Notes under the pieces: model-generated
What the model was told of the DNA's origin: nothing
The model's database searches: none
Seen by the model: the letters and a program-made list of their open reading frames with translations, nothing else
Part shown: positions 26,903-36,420 of the stretch, piece by piece
How positions within the stretch are numbered: position 1 is the first letter of the stretch
How the letters are laid out: every line of letters begins with the position of its first letter
From: CAYIHX01 sp964363305
GTDB lineage: Bacteria; Bdellovibrionota; UBA1018
DNA length: 64,000 nt
Assembly (NCBI GenBank): GCA_964363305.1
Contig: CAYIHX010000012.1
Span: 16,984 to 80,983, forward strand
Reading direction: 5' to 3'
Made by a program: the position numbers and the translations under genes

Positions 26903-28140
26903 GCCTGGGGGCTCCAGGCGAATCGGTAGTAGCATTCCTCAAAGCGCCCGAACGGAAGAACGGCGAATGCTGCATCCTGTCCCACTTCGAGTGTCCCACG
27001 AGTTGAACTCAGACCCAGCGCTTTGGCGCCGTTATAGGTAACAGCGGCGAAAATCTCCGCCCGGGTCATCCCGAGATAGAGCGCCGCAATTGTCATCACC
27101 GCAGGCAGTGACAACGTCATGCTCGTTCCGGGATTAAAATCCGTCGCTAAAGCGACGCACGCTCCCGCATCAATCAGCTTCCTCGCGGGCGCATGCTCGG
27201 CCTTCAGGTAGAACGCGGTCCCCGGAAGAAGAACGGCCACCGTGTCGGATGCCGCGAGCGCGCGAACCCCCTGCGTCGATACCTGCAGCAGGTGATCAGC
27301 CGAAAGAGCACCGATTCGAGCCGCCAGCGCCGCCGCTCCGGAATTTGTCAGCTCGTCGGCATGAACATGCGTGGCGAGCCCCAGCGCCGCCGCTCGAATC
27401 AAAACGCGCTCCCCTTCTTCCAGCGTGAAATATCCGCGTTCGATAAATACATCACACGCATCGGCGAGCTTGCCCTTTGCGATCGCGGGCAACGTCCGCT
27501 CGAGTATTTCCGCGAGGTAACCATCCCTCGCGATGCCCTTTGGAAATGCGTGGGCTCCCAGGTAAGTCACATGAAACACCACCTCGGGATGCCTCTTTCG
27601 AAGCTGCTTGGCCACACGCAATAGCTTCAGCTCAGCATCATGCGCGAGACCATAACCGCTCTTGATTTCGACCGTTCGCACACCGAACGCCAGAAGCTCC
27701 CTCAGCCGCCCCTCGGCAAGTTCGAGCAGCCTCTTCTCTGTTGAGGCTCGGGTCGCCTCCACCGTAGCGACGATGCCACCGCCCCGACGAGCAATCTCCT
27801 CATAGGTGGCGCCCGCGCATCGCAAGGCAAACTCTTCCGATCGATCGCCGGCAAAGACCAAATGCGTGTGACAATCCACCAAGCCCGGGATGACCGCGCG
27901 CTCATTTCGAAGATCAAGGGCCCGGACGCGCGCAAATTTTCGCGGAAGTGCTCGGGTCTCGCCGACCCACTCAACCCTCTCGGGTACCCAGCACGTCCCC
28001 CTTTTTTCCTCTGAATAAACCAGGGCTCCGTCTTCAATTCTGTCCAGGTCTTCCTCAAGCGGCCTACGCCCATCTTTACGACGCAGACCGGCGCCGGTCA
28101 GGAGCTCGCTCGCGTGGAGTACAACGCGAAGGCGCCTCAT
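26884..28140 (-). CDS. hutI: Imidazolonepropionase HutI
   Basis: HutI is a metal-dependent amidohydrolase that opens 4-imidazolone-5-propionate to N-formimino-L-glutamate in histidine degradation. The 418-residue product starts at the ATG at 28140, which overlaps the hutH stop. It shows the metal-binding VDCHTHLVFAG, the later histidines in HVTYLGAHAFP and THVHADE, and ATDFNPGTSMTLSLP. The C-terminus LGVLEVGQ-type region reads GTLEVGQDAAFAVL. hutU is not present next to it, so the pathway step between HutH and HutI must be encoded elsewhere. Confidence 0.95.
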   Translation of the reverse strand: MRRLRVVLHASELLTGAGLRRKDGRRPLEEDLDRIEDGALVYSEEKRGTCWVPERVEWVGETRALPRKFARVRALDLRNERAVIPGLVDCHTHLVFAGDRSEEFALRCAGATYEEIARRGGGIVATVEATRASTEKRLLELAEGRLRELLAFGVRTVEIKSGYGLAHDAELKLLRVAKQLRKRHPEVVFHVTYLGAHAFPKGIARDGYLAEILERTLPAIAKGKLADACDVFIERGYFTLEEGERVLIRAAALGLATHVHADELTNSGAAALAARIGALSADHLLQVSTQGVRALAASDTVAVLLPGTAFYLKAEHAPARKLIDAGACVALATDFNPGTSMTLSLPAVMTIAALYLGMTRAEIFAAVTYNGAKALGLSSTRGTLEVGQDAAFAVLPFGRFEECYYRFAWSPQAYSTRE

Positions 28141-29669
28141 GGACCATCGACCTGCGCGCACGGAACAAATGTGCCGCGAATGATCTCATTCTCAAGGCGC
28201 TGCATCTCTTCATGTAATGATCGATCCGTCATCATCGGGGCTGAAAAGGAACGAATTTTCTTATGGAGCCGCTCAATCGCGACCGATGACCGGAGTGGTC
28301 GCAAGAGATCGATCCCCTGCGCCGCCGACAGCATCTCCATCATCAACACGCGCCGCACGTTCCTGACAACCATGTTTGCCTTCCTTGCGGCCCAGGCTCC
28401 CATGCTCACATGGTCTTCCTTGTCCGCACTCGTCGGAATCGAGTCCACACTGGCAGGATGACAAAGTGTTTTGTTCTCGGAGACAATCGCCGCCGCCGCG
28501 ACCTGAACGATCATGAAGCCGCTATTCAGGCCCCCGTCGGGCGTCAAAAACGCCGGCAGGTCGGAGATGAGCGGGTTGACCAGCTTGGAAATCCGCTGCT
28601 CGGAAATGCTCCCGATCTCGGCCGTGGCCAAGCAAAGCGAATCCATCGCCATCGCCATCGCCTGACCATGAAAGTTTCCGCCACTCAAAATTTTTCCTTC
28701 TTCCGGAAAAATCAACGGATTGTCCGTTACCGAGTTCATCTCGGTCTCGACGACCCGCCGAACATAGACGAGCAGATCCCGAGAGGCGCCATGCACCTGG
28801 GGCATGCATCTAAAACTGTACGGATCTTGCACTTTTCCGCAGTCTTCATGGCTCCTTCCGATCGCACTGATCTTTCCGCCGGTTCGCAGGAATGAAAAAA
28901 TTCGAGCCGCACTCAGCCTCTGCCCAGGATGGGGCCGAACCCGATGAATCTCCGGCGAGAAGGCGTCATGCGTACCCCGAAAGGCCTCGACACTCATGGC
29001 TCCGACCAGGTCGGAAAGATCGACAAGCTCGTCGGCTTCAGCCAAGGCCAACGCGCCGATGGCAGTCATAAACTGCGTCCCATTAATGAGTGCAAGCCCC
29101 TCCTTCGCCTGGAGTCGAATCGGCTTCAAACGTGCCCGCTGCAATGCCTCCGCGCCAGATAGCGTCTCGCCTCGATAGAGGGCTCTGCCTTCGCCTATCA
29201 GCACCAGCGCCAAGTGGGACAATGGGGCGAGATCCCCACTCGCTCCAACCGAGCCCTGCTCAGGGACGACCGGATGTACTCCGCGATTCAAAAGAGCCAG
29301 GAGCGCCTCGATCAATTCGATCGTCACGCCCGAGTGCCCCTGGGCCAGGTTCGCCGCACGCAACAAAAGCATCGCGCGAACTGCGGCCTCCGGGATCGGC
29401 TCTCCGAGGCCGACGGCGTGAGAACGCAGGAGATTGTATTGAAGCGACTCGATATCGTGGACCGGGATTTTTACGTTTGAAAGGAGCCCGAAGCCGGTAT
29501 TCACACCATAGAGAGTTTTTCCCGCCTGAATCTCGCGGTCTAAAAATTTTCGAGCCGCTAACACCTTCCGCCTTGCAGAAGGAGAAAGGTCGACTTTTCG
29601 GCCTTTCTGAGCAACATCCCTGAGCTCGCGAATCGTCAATGGCTTCGCACCCAAATTCAGGATCTCCAT
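28137..29669 (-). CDS. hutH: Histidine ammonia-lyase HutH
   Basis: HutH deaminates L-histidine to urocanate using the self-formed MIO cofactor. The MIO tripeptide ASG lies in GSVGASGDLAPLSH near residue 143, with YGVNTGFG upstream carrying the catalytic Tyr. Further conserved segments are RLKPIRLQAKEGLALINGTQ, QDPYSFRCMPQVHG and NPLIFPEEGKILSGGNFHG. Length is 510 residues. The ATG at 29669 has an AAGGAGT ribosome-binding site and shares one base with the rpe stop. Confidence 0.97.
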   Translation of the reverse strand: MEILNLGAKPLTIRELRDVAQKGRKVDLSPSARRKVLAARKFLDREIQAGKTLYGVNTGFGLLSNVKIPVHDIESLQYNLLRSHAVGLGEPIPEAAVRAMLLLRAANLAQGHSGVTIELIEALLALLNRGVHPVVPEQGSVGASGDLAPLSHLALVLIGEGRALYRGETLSGAEALQRARLKPIRLQAKEGLALINGTQFMTAIGALALAEADELVDLSDLVGAMSVEAFRGTHDAFSPEIHRVRPHPGQRLSAARIFSFLRTGGKISAIGRSHEDCGKVQDPYSFRCMPQVHGASRDLLVYVRRVVETEMNSVTDNPLIFPEEGKILSGGNFHGQAMAMAMDSLCLATAEIGSISEQRISKLVNPLISDLPAFLTPDGGLNSGFMIVQVAAAAIVSENKTLCHPASVDSIPTSADKEDHVSMGAWAARKANMVVRNVRRVLMMEMLSAAQGIDLLRPLRSSVAIERLHKKIRSFSAPMMTDRSLHEEMQRLENEIIRGTFVPCAQVDGP

Positions 29670-30361
29670 CAAGGACTCCTTTTCGGGCTCGACGACATGG
29701 CTTTTCTTAATTTCGAAATGGCCTGTTTCCGGTTGCTGCTTCCAAAAATGGCCGCCCCGGCGACGAAAACATCCGCCCCAGCGCGCCGCAGATCAATGAT
29801 CGTCTCGGCATTCACGCCACCGTCGACCTCAATCAAATAGGGCAGCTGCCCCCGAGACGTCGCCAGCCGCTCGATGCGGGACAACGCCCCCGGAATGAAC
29901 TTTTGCCCGCCGAAACCAGGATTGACGGACATCACAAGGACAAGATCGGCCAGATGGAGGACCTCCTCGATCATCGATAGGGGCGTCCCCGGGTTCAACG
30001 AGACTCCCGCTTTACAGCCTAATTCGCGAATCCGCCTCATCAGTCGATCGAGATGCGGTGTGGCCTCTGCATGAACCGTGATAATATCCGCTCCGGCCTT
30101 GGCAAACGGCTCTACCCACTCTTCCGGTCGCGCAACCATCAAGTGACAATCCAGAGGGAGGCGAGTTCTCTTTTTGAGAGCCTCAACCACGACGGGCCCC
30201 ATCGTGAGATTCGGCACGAAGTGACCATCCATGACATCGACGTGAACCCAGTCCGCTCCCCCCTTCTCGATCTCCGCCAACTCGGCCCGAAGGTCCGAAA
30301 AATCAGCCGATAGGATAGATGGAGCGATGAGTCCGGACTTTAACCCTGTGACACGAGGCAT
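29669..30361 (-). CDS. rpe: Ribulose-phosphate 3-epimerase Rpe
   Basis: Rpe interconverts ribulose 5-phosphate and xylulose 5-phosphate in the pentose phosphate pathway. The TIM-barrel motifs are complete: APSILSADFSDL, WVHVDVMDGHFVPNLTMGP, LDCHLMV, SVNPGFGGQKF, and EVDGGVNAETI. Length is 230 residues from the ATG at 30361; a TTG at 30397 directly after the upstream stop is an alternative. Its place between an aldehyde dehydrogenase and hutH has no obvious metabolic logic. Confidence 0.95.
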   Translation of the reverse strand: MPRVTGLKSGLIAPSILSADFSDLRAELAEIEKGGADWVHVDVMDGHFVPNLTMGPVVVEALKKRTRLPLDCHLMVARPEEWVEPFAKAGADIITVHAEATPHLDRLMRRIRELGCKAGVSLNPGTPLSMIEEVLHLADLVLVMSVNPGFGGQKFIPGALSRIERLATSRGQLPYLIEVDGGVNAETIIDLRRAGADVFVAGAAIFGSSNRKQAISKLRKAMSSSPKRSP

Positions 30362-30397
30362 GCGCTGAACATACCCCACGCCTTCGTAGAGGAGCAA

Positions 30398-32302
30398 TCA
30401 AGCCTTCGTTTTCCTCTTCGCTTTGCTCGCCTCATGCTCCAGAAGAAGGCCCCACGCGGCAAACCCGATCCACTTACGAAGGCCCTTATGACCGAAAAGA
30501 GCCGTGATCAGCTTCGAGAAGAGAACGTACTTCCTTGCCGTATAGGGATACCAGTTTGCCTCTATTTTTTTGCTATCAGCGTCATAGAGTACCGATTTCA
30601 CGGAACAGAAAGCCTGAAGCCCCAGCGCCCCTTTGTAGCGCCCGATGCCGCTCTCCTTGACTCCACCAAAGGGAAGAGCGGGGTTGCCCTCCGTCAACAT
30701 CACGTTATTCACCGAGACATTTCCCGTCTGCAATGCCCGCGTGACCCTCTCTGCCCGCTTCCGATCTCGCGTCCAGACCGAAGCCGAAAGGCCGAAAGAA
30801 GAGTCGTTGGCCATTCGAACGGCATCGGACTCTTGCTCAAAGGGAAATATCGGAAGGATCGGTCCGAAAATCTCCTCCTCCATCATCTTCATCCCTGCGC
30901 TCACGCCCTCGAGCACAATGGGCGGGATCCAAAGCGAGACGCCATCCCACTCCACCCCGCTGAGAACACGGGCGCCCTTGGCTCGTGCATCACCGAGGAG
31001 ATCATAAACCTTCTTCGCCTGCTCAGCTGAAATCATGCGACCGAGATCAGCATCCCCGTCCGTATCAGGCGCTACCTTCAGGAGTGAGATCTCCGCCAAT
31101 AACTGGCGTTTGAAGTCCTCGTAAATCGGCTGTTGAACCAATACCCGCTCCACCGAGGTGCACGACTGGCCCGAATTCGTGAACGCGCCCCACACTGCTC
31201 CCTTGGCCGCTCGGCTGATCGTCGCGTCAGCGAATACCAACATCGGATCTTTACCTCCAAGCTCGAGCTCGACCGGAATCAAGTACTGGGCTGCCTGCGC
31301 CATGATCTTTTTTCCCGTCGCAACAGACCCGGTAAAAAAGATCTTCTGCGGCCGCTGCTCGATGAGCTCGCGACCGGTGTTGCCATCGCCGTAAACCACC
31401 TGAACCCAAAACGAATTAAACCCTGCCGCCCCAAGAAGACCCTCGACCAACCCCTTCATCGGGGTCACCTCCGAGGGCTTGTAGACCACGCTGTTCCCAG
31501 CCACAAACGCGCTCACGATCGGGACCAGAGCCTGAAAGAGCGGGTAGTTCCAGGGTGAAATGACGAGAACGACGCCAAGCGGCTCAAAATGAATCACGGA
31601 CCTTTTCCCGAAAAGAGATATCGGAGTGGAAATTTTTTGAGACTTGAGCGCTCGGAGCGTGTTCGTCTCGAGGTAATAAAAAAAATCTAGGATGGGGAAA
31701 ATCTCAGAAATCAGGGCATCAGATCGGCACTTCCCAGTCGCCTTCTGAACCGAGTCGACGCACTCTTCCTGGCGATCCAAAAGGACGCTACGCAACCGGG
31801 AAATGAAGACCAAGCGTTCCTTGAGCGAAAGCATCGCTACCGTCTCCGCGGCCGCTCTCGCATGTTCGAAGACAGAAACCGCTCCGAGGTCGCTCTCCCG
31901 CGTATTCACGATAGCTGAACGGATAGCAGCATCATACCCGATTGCGGGAAGCACCTTTTTGTCAGCATCGCTCCCGGAATAATACAAGGTTTGAACAACG
32001 CCTTTCACTCCGAACTCAATCAGGCGAAACGCGGAACCCAGACTTCCCGGCCATCGATTAAAACGAATCGAAACACTCAACAGGCTGCGAATCAGCGGAC
32101 TGGGGAGCCAAAAAAACACCTCCATCAGGCCAATGAAGCCGCTCCTATCCTCCGCGCTCATAAAGTCGGCGACCCGGTCCACCTCGTTTACCACCTGGGA
32201 TTCAGAAAAAGACTGCATCCCCTGCCCCCCAGGAATCAAAATCCCGCCCACCTTGAGCAGCCCCCGCAACTGCCGCTGATTAAAATGCCTGGAATAGATC
32301 AC
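30398..32302 (-). CDS. Aldehyde dehydrogenase with N-terminal extension
   Basis: An NAD(P)-dependent aldehyde dehydrogenase domain occupies residues about 140-600. It shows VLVISPWNYPLFQALVPI, KPSEVTP, FFTGSVATGK, ELGGKDPM with the general base Glu347, and NSGQSCTSVERV with the catalytic Cys381. The first 125 residues are not ALDH. They contain a hydrophobic helical region (FFWLPSPLIRSLLSV) resembling the small helper subunits that accompany GMC dehydrogenases. At 634 residues it is far longer than a typical ALDH. A hydrophobic C-terminal patch may add membrane contact. The GMC oxidoreductase gene directly upstream overlaps it by ATGA, so an alcohol-to-acid oxidation pair is inferred. Confidence 0.88.
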   Translation of the reverse strand: MIYSRHFNQRQLRGLLKVGGILIPGGQGMQSFSESQVVNEVDRVADFMSAEDRSGFIGLMEVFFWLPSPLIRSLLSVSIRFNRWPGSLGSAFRLIEFGVKGVVQTLYYSGSDADKKVLPAIGYDAAIRSAIVNTRESDLGAVSVFEHARAAAETVAMLSLKERLVFISRLRSVLLDRQEECVDSVQKATGKCRSDALISEIFPILDFFYYLETNTLRALKSQKISTPISLFGKRSVIHFEPLGVVLVISPWNYPLFQALVPIVSAFVAGNSVVYKPSEVTPMKGLVEGLLGAAGFNSFWVQVVYGDGNTGRELIEQRPQKIFFTGSVATGKKIMAQAAQYLIPVELELGGKDPMLVFADATISRAAKGAVWGAFTNSGQSCTSVERVLVQQPIYEDFKRQLLAEISLLKVAPDTDGDADLGRMISAEQAKKVYDLLGDARAKGARVLSGVEWDGVSLWIPPIVLEGVSAGMKMMEEEIFGPILPIFPFEQESDAVRMANDSSFGLSASVWTRDRKRAERVTRALQTGNVSVNNVMLTEGNPALPFGGVKESGIGRYKGALGLQAFCSVKSVLYDADSKKIEANWYPYTARKYVLFSKLITALFGHKGLRKWIGFAAWGLLLEHEASKAKRKTKA

Positions 32303-33705
32303 CGCGCCCCTCCTAGCTTCATGATGGATTGAACGGCTCTCTTCGCCAACGCCATGATCGTAAACGAGGGGTTAATCCCCGGCGCGTCGGGAAATACGCT
32401 GGAATCAGCGCAATACATTCGCTTCGTGCCGTGAAGTGAAAAGTCAGGCGCGACGACGCTATGGGAAGCATCCGAACCCAGACCAAGCCCGCCCATGAGG
32501 TGCAGGCCAATAGGAAGAATCCCCTCGATGATGCGTTCAACGCCGGTCGATTCAAAAATTTCACGGACGGCTGTCAACCCCGCCTGCCGCCGTCTGAGGT
32601 CCTCCGCATTCAAAGTCTTCGTCACTCGCGGAGAACCGCCAGAGGATATCCTGATCTGGCCTGGGCTCGTGTCGCGCACCGCGACCTCAATGCACGCCAT
32701 TTCATCGTACCGCCTCATCACGTCCCTGTGTTCACGGCCCATCCCCGGAACCAGCATCGAAATGGCGATCGGAGGCGCAAAGACATTTTCCAATTTAAAA
32801 CCCGCATTTCGAAAGGATGGGTCATCCGACTTAAAGGTTTGGAGGGGGCCCCGGTGGGATCGAATCTTCTTCTGATACAGACCCAGGACCATGAATTGGG
32901 GATGGCAGAAAAAATCCGCGCCGAGAGCGGGAAACTTGCTGGCGAAACCCGACCGAAGCAGCAAGAGGGAATTTCCAATCGCCCCCGCCGCCAGAACAAG
33001 ATTCTTCGCCCGAAATTCCGCTTTTCGCCCATAGCGGTCAACGCCCTCGACCGACACGAAGTCCGACTCCTCTCTCACGATCTTCGCTTCAAACCGGTCT
33101 TCAAGCTGGAGTCCTCCCGCTCGGGCCTTGCGAAGCGTCGTGACAGGCATGCTTTGTTTGCTTTCGATCCGGCAGCCCGCCAAACACGCGATGCAGTCAT
33201 TACCCTCTGAGTAGCGACAGCCGGCCTGAGCCCGCGTCAGCTCGGTGTAGGCAAATCCGCGCTTTCTGAATCCCTCCGCAAAAATTTCCGCGTTTCCATT
33301 CATCGCCTGGGTAGGGATTTTTTCAGTGATGATTTCTGAAGATGCAGCGTCGTAGAAGGGATCCATCTCATTCCGATTAAGATATGAAATGCCCGTCTTG
33401 TTCCGCCATGAATCAAAAGCCAGGGTATCGAATCGGTCGACGAGAGCCTGGTTTACCACCGATCCCCCTCCGACAACCTTTGGCCTCAGGAACCCCAACG
33501 TCGTCCCCCGGTTAAACTCAATCCCCCCCGACCAGTAAAGCCGTGAGTTGGCGTCGAGTTCGGTTGTCGGATACTTGTCGCTTGAGAAATCTTCGCCCGC
33601 CTCAAGCACAATCACGCGGGCCCCGGCCCTTACTAAATCGAGCGCGATGAATGACCCGGAGATGCCGGATCCCACGATCAGGTAGTCAGCAAGCGTTGTC
33701 CCCAT
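32299..33705 (-). CDS. GMC-family FAD-dependent oxidoreductase
   Basis: The 468-residue flavoprotein begins with the Rossmann motif IVGSGISGSFIALDLVRAG and ends with the GMC C-terminal region (HLMGGLGLGSD, then SVFPDAPGINPSFTIMALA). Such enzymes oxidise alcohols, including long-chain alcohols, sugars or sterols. A cysteine cluster (CRYSEGNDCIACLAGC, residues about 167-182) is noteworthy, as it could bind metal or form a disulfide network. It is coupled by overlap to the unusual aldehyde dehydrogenase, which carries a possible helper-subunit domain. The substrate is not known; a long-chain or lipophilic alcohol is a guess. Confidence 0.88.
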   Translation of the reverse strand: MGTTLADYLIVGSGISGSFIALDLVRAGARVIVLEAGEDFSSDKYPTTELDANSRLYWSGGIEFNRGTTLGFLRPKVVGGGSVVNQALVDRFDTLAFDSWRNKTGISYLNRNEMDPFYDAASSEIITEKIPTQAMNGNAEIFAEGFRKRGFAYTELTRAQAGCRYSEGNDCIACLAGCRIESKQSMPVTTLRKARAGGLQLEDRFEAKIVREESDFVSVEGVDRYGRKAEFRAKNLVLAAGAIGNSLLLLRSGFASKFPALGADFFCHPQFMVLGLYQKKIRSHRGPLQTFKSDDPSFRNAGFKLENVFAPPIAISMLVPGMGREHRDVMRRYDEMACIEVAVRDTSPGQIRISSGGSPRVTKTLNAEDLRRRQAGLTAVREIFESTGVERIIEGILPIGLHLMGGLGLGSDASHSVVAPDFSLHGTKRMYCADSSVFPDAPGINPSFTIMALAKRAVQSIMKLGGAR

Positions 33706-33717
33706 ACAGGGATGATA

Positions 33718-34662
33718 TCACTGCGCCCAGGAGATCGGCAGCTTTTGCTTTTTTCCACGAAGGCCATTCATAAAGGCCGCCGCATCGATCTCCTTCTTGC
33801 CCTCGTATTGAACCCGAATCAGCTCGAGCGCGCCGCCGTCAAACCCCAAAAGAAGCATTCCGTTTCTCTCAAATATTCGACCTGACTCGTGTCCAAAATC
33901 GGCTCGCACCACTGCCTCCCGAATTCGAAGCCGCTCCCCCGTTTCCAGGCGCACACTTGTTCCTGGCCATGGGTTGAGCGCGCGCACCATCCGATCGGCG
34001 ACGCTGACCGTATCCCCGGGGTTCAGCCTCTCCATGTCCTTTGTCAGCTTCGAGGCGTAAGTGACCCGTGCCTCCTCCTGCGGACGGGCTAGGATAGTTC
34101 CAGCTTCTAGTCCCGCAACGGTTTCAACAATGAGATCTCCCCCCATCTGGGCCAGACGATCATGCAGCGTGCTCGCGGTTTCCCGTGGGCCGATCGGCGT
34201 CTTCGACTGAAGGAGGATCGCCCCGGCATCGAGCCTCTCCACCATGTACATCGTCGATACACCCGACTCCACATCACCCGCTAGAATGGCATGCTGTATC
34301 GGTGCCGCGCCGCGCCATCTCGGCAACAATGATGAGTGTATGTTCACACAGCCCAGACGCGGCAATCCGAGAACGTTCTTTTTCAAGATCTGCCCGTAAG
34401 CGACCACAACGATTAAATCGGGTCTAAAACCCGCCAATTTCTCATACTCGCCGGGAAGAGTGAGTTTCTCTGGCTGATACACCGGGAGCCCGAGAGCCAG
34501 CGCCTCGAGTTTTACCGCCGAAGCTCTGACCTCGAGACCTCGACCGACGGGCCGGTCCGGCTGGGTATACACGGCGACCACCTCACTCACCTGATGAAGC
34601 CGACGCAAAGCCGGCACGGAAAAATCCGGCGTGCCCATAAATGCGATACGTAACAAACTCAA
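33718..34662 (-). CDS. fmt: Methionyl-tRNA formyltransferase Fmt
   Basis: Fmt formylates Met-tRNAi with 10-formyl-THF. The 314-residue protein shows MGTPDFSVPALRRL, the formyl-donor site VNIHSSLLPRWRGAAPIQHAILAGD, and GVSTMYMVERLDAGAILLQ. The C-terminal tRNA-binding domain (LNPWPGTSVRLETGERLRI) is present. Its start overlaps the def stop by four bases, the standard def-fmt pairing of opposing formylation and deformylation activities. Confidence 0.97.
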   Translation of the reverse strand: MSLLRIAFMGTPDFSVPALRRLHQVSEVVAVYTQPDRPVGRGLEVRASAVKLEALALGLPVYQPEKLTLPGEYEKLAGFRPDLIVVVAYGQILKKNVLGLPRLGCVNIHSSLLPRWRGAAPIQHAILAGDVESGVSTMYMVERLDAGAILLQSKTPIGPRETASTLHDRLAQMGGDLIVETVAGLEAGTILARPQEEARVTYASKLTKDMERLNPGDTVSVADRMVRALNPWPGTSVRLETGERLRIREAVVRADFGHESGRIFERNGMLLLGFDGGALELIRVQYEGKKEIDAAAFMNGLRGKKQKLPISWAQ

Positions 34663-35294
34663 AGTCCCTTCTTGTGACGAGACGCCTGCTCGAACCCCGG
34701 ATCGAAAACACCCATGCGGTCTTCTTCGTCGCGAAAGACACGATCCTGTTTGAGCTTCTTTTTCGCGAATTCCTTCTTCAACGGCCCTAGTCGATCGATG
34801 AAGAGCTTGCCGTCCAGATGGTCGATCTCGTGCTGAATAACGACGGCCAATAGATCCTCGGCCGACAAGGTCTTCGTCAGCCCATCGAGATCCTGATACT
34901 CGACCTTCAGCTTCTTGGCTCGCTTAACTTCGGCGTTATAGTCGGGCACCGAGAGGCACCCCTCCTCGGTGACAACCTGCCCCTCACGCAAAATAATTCG
35001 TGGATTGAGCAGTACGATCGGCTTCTTGTTGGTGATGATTTGACCCGCCACCTTCTCCGCCTTGCTGGCCTTGGCCCGATCCTTCACCTCGTCGAGCTCG
35101 TACTCGATATCCAGCACCAACAATCGCTGGAGAAGACCCACCTGGTTCGCGGCCAAACCAATGCCCGGAGCGAAGTACATCGTCTCTAACATATCCTCCG
35201 CCCACTTTTGATGCTCCTTTTCTACTCGCTGTAGCGGCAGCGCAATCTGCGTCAGCACTGCATCTGGAAAAGTGAAAATCTTCAATCTCGCCAT
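34659..35294 (-). CDS. def: Peptide deformylase Def
   Basis: Def removes the formyl group from nascent N-termini. The three metal-site motifs are complete: GIGLAANQVG, EEGCLSVP, and QHEIDHLDGKLF. The start at 35294 (MARLKIF) gives 211 residues and lies five bases after lptG; a longer in-frame start at 35453 would run into lptG and is rejected. Compared with the shortest enzymes there is an insertion (DEVKDRAKASKAEKV) between the first two motifs and a basic C-terminal tail of about 35 residues. fmt follows with an overlap. Confidence 0.95.
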   Translation of the reverse strand: MARLKIFTFPDAVLTQIALPLQRVEKEHQKWAEDMLETMYFAPGIGLAANQVGLLQRLLVLDIEYELDEVKDRAKASKAEKVAGQIITNKKPIVLLNPRIILREGQVVTEEGCLSVPDYNAEVKRAKKLKVEYQDLDGLTKTLSAEDLLAVVIQHEIDHLDGKLFIDRLGPLKKEFAKKKLKQDRVFRDEEDRMGVFDPGFEQASRHKKGL

Positions 35295-35299
35295 AGATC

Positions 35300-36376
35300 C
35301 TAAGTTCTCAATCTGAAAAGGAGGAGGCCCGCAAAAACCCCAAAAACACCGCTGGGGAGCCAGGCCGCAAGCCATGGCGGCAGTGCGCCATTCGTGCCGA
35401 GGGATAAGCCGATCGAATAGAAAAGCCAATAGAAAAAGGTCACACCCAAGCAAAGGGCGAGATCCTTCGCCACGCCGCCCTCCCGCCTACCTCGCACCGC
35501 AAAGGGAAAAGCCAATACGCACATCACCAGGGGAACAAAGCTGAGGCTGATGCGCGAGTGGAATCGCACCTCATTCGCCTTCGTATCCGCACCAGCCTGG
35601 CGACTTTTTTGAATATATCGATAGAGCTCCTTGAGCCGCAGTCCCTCGACTTCGCGCTCGATCGCCGTAAAATCCTCGGGGCTCTCCGATAGTTTCAATT
35701 TCCTCTCCTTAAAACCCTCGGTCAGCGGAAACGCATCCTTCGGATCGAAAACCGTAATGCTACCGTCAAGCAGCCTCCACCCGTCCCGAGAAAAGATCGC
35801 GCGCTTGGCATCGATCACTTGGATAAGATTGAACAGGTCATCGAACGTGTAGACCGCCATCCCATAAATGATGTTTTTCTTCGGGTCGAAGGTCCGGAGA
35901 TTGTAGATCAATTTTTTTGAACGGTACCAAATTCGATCCTGCTTGAAATCCAACATGAAATCTTCCCGTTTTTTCATGTCGCGCTGATAGAAAATGGTCT
36001 GGCGCTTGTGGAGGGGCGGTACCACCCGATCCTGGAGAACCAAAAGCCCGCAGCTCACCATGAAGGCCAAACTCAGCATGACCATGGCGATTCTGGGCAA
36101 CCCAATCCCGATCGAGTAGCAAGCAACGAGCTCTTGGCTCCGGTTGAGCCCACTCAACGTCATCAAGGTCGCGATCATCACTGATGGCGGCGCAAACTGG
36201 GCGACGATCCGGGGCACCCCAAGTAAATGATAGTAGAGGAGCTGCCCCACCGAAAACTCCCCATCGACCAGTTGGGTCAGCATCGCCTGAAAGACGAACA
36301 CCGCCGTCAGTCCCACCAAGGTGAGAAGGAAGTTCTTCACGAAGAATTCTGTCAGATATCGGTCGATGGTCTTCAT
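35300..36376 (-). CDS. lptG: LptF/LptG-family LPS export permease
   Basis: This is a YjgP/YjgQ-type inner-membrane permease of the LPS transport complex. The 358-residue protein has three transmembrane segments near each end and a large periplasmic central domain (residues about 125-255), the family layout. Family features are the start TIDRYLTEFFVKNFLLTL, LVACYSIGIGLPRIAMVML, and the C-terminal LVMCVLAFPFAVRGRREGG. Only one family member is found in the window, so LptF versus LptG is decided only by overall resemblance. It is the first gene of the run to hutI and divergent from lepB across 44 bases. Confidence 0.88.
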   Translation of the reverse strand: MKTIDRYLTEFFVKNFLLTLVGLTAVFVFQAMLTQLVDGEFSVGQLLYYHLLGVPRIVAQFAPPSVMIATLMTLSGLNRSQELVACYSIGIGLPRIAMVMLSLAFMVSCGLLVLQDRVVPPLHKRQTIFYQRDMKKREDFMLDFKQDRIWYRSKKLIYNLRTFDPKKNIIYGMAVYTFDDLFNLIQVIDAKRAIFSRDGWRLLDGSITVFDPKDAFPLTEGFKERKLKLSESPEDFTAIEREVEGLRLKELYRYIQKSRQAGADTKANEVRFHSRISLSFVPLVMCVLAFPFAVRGRREGGVAKDLALCLGVTFFYWLFYSIGLSLGTNGALPPWLAAWLPSGVFGVFAGLLLFRLRT

Positions 36377-36420
36377 GAGCCTTGCTTGTAGATCGTATAG
36401 AACGCTATGTTTATAAGGAT

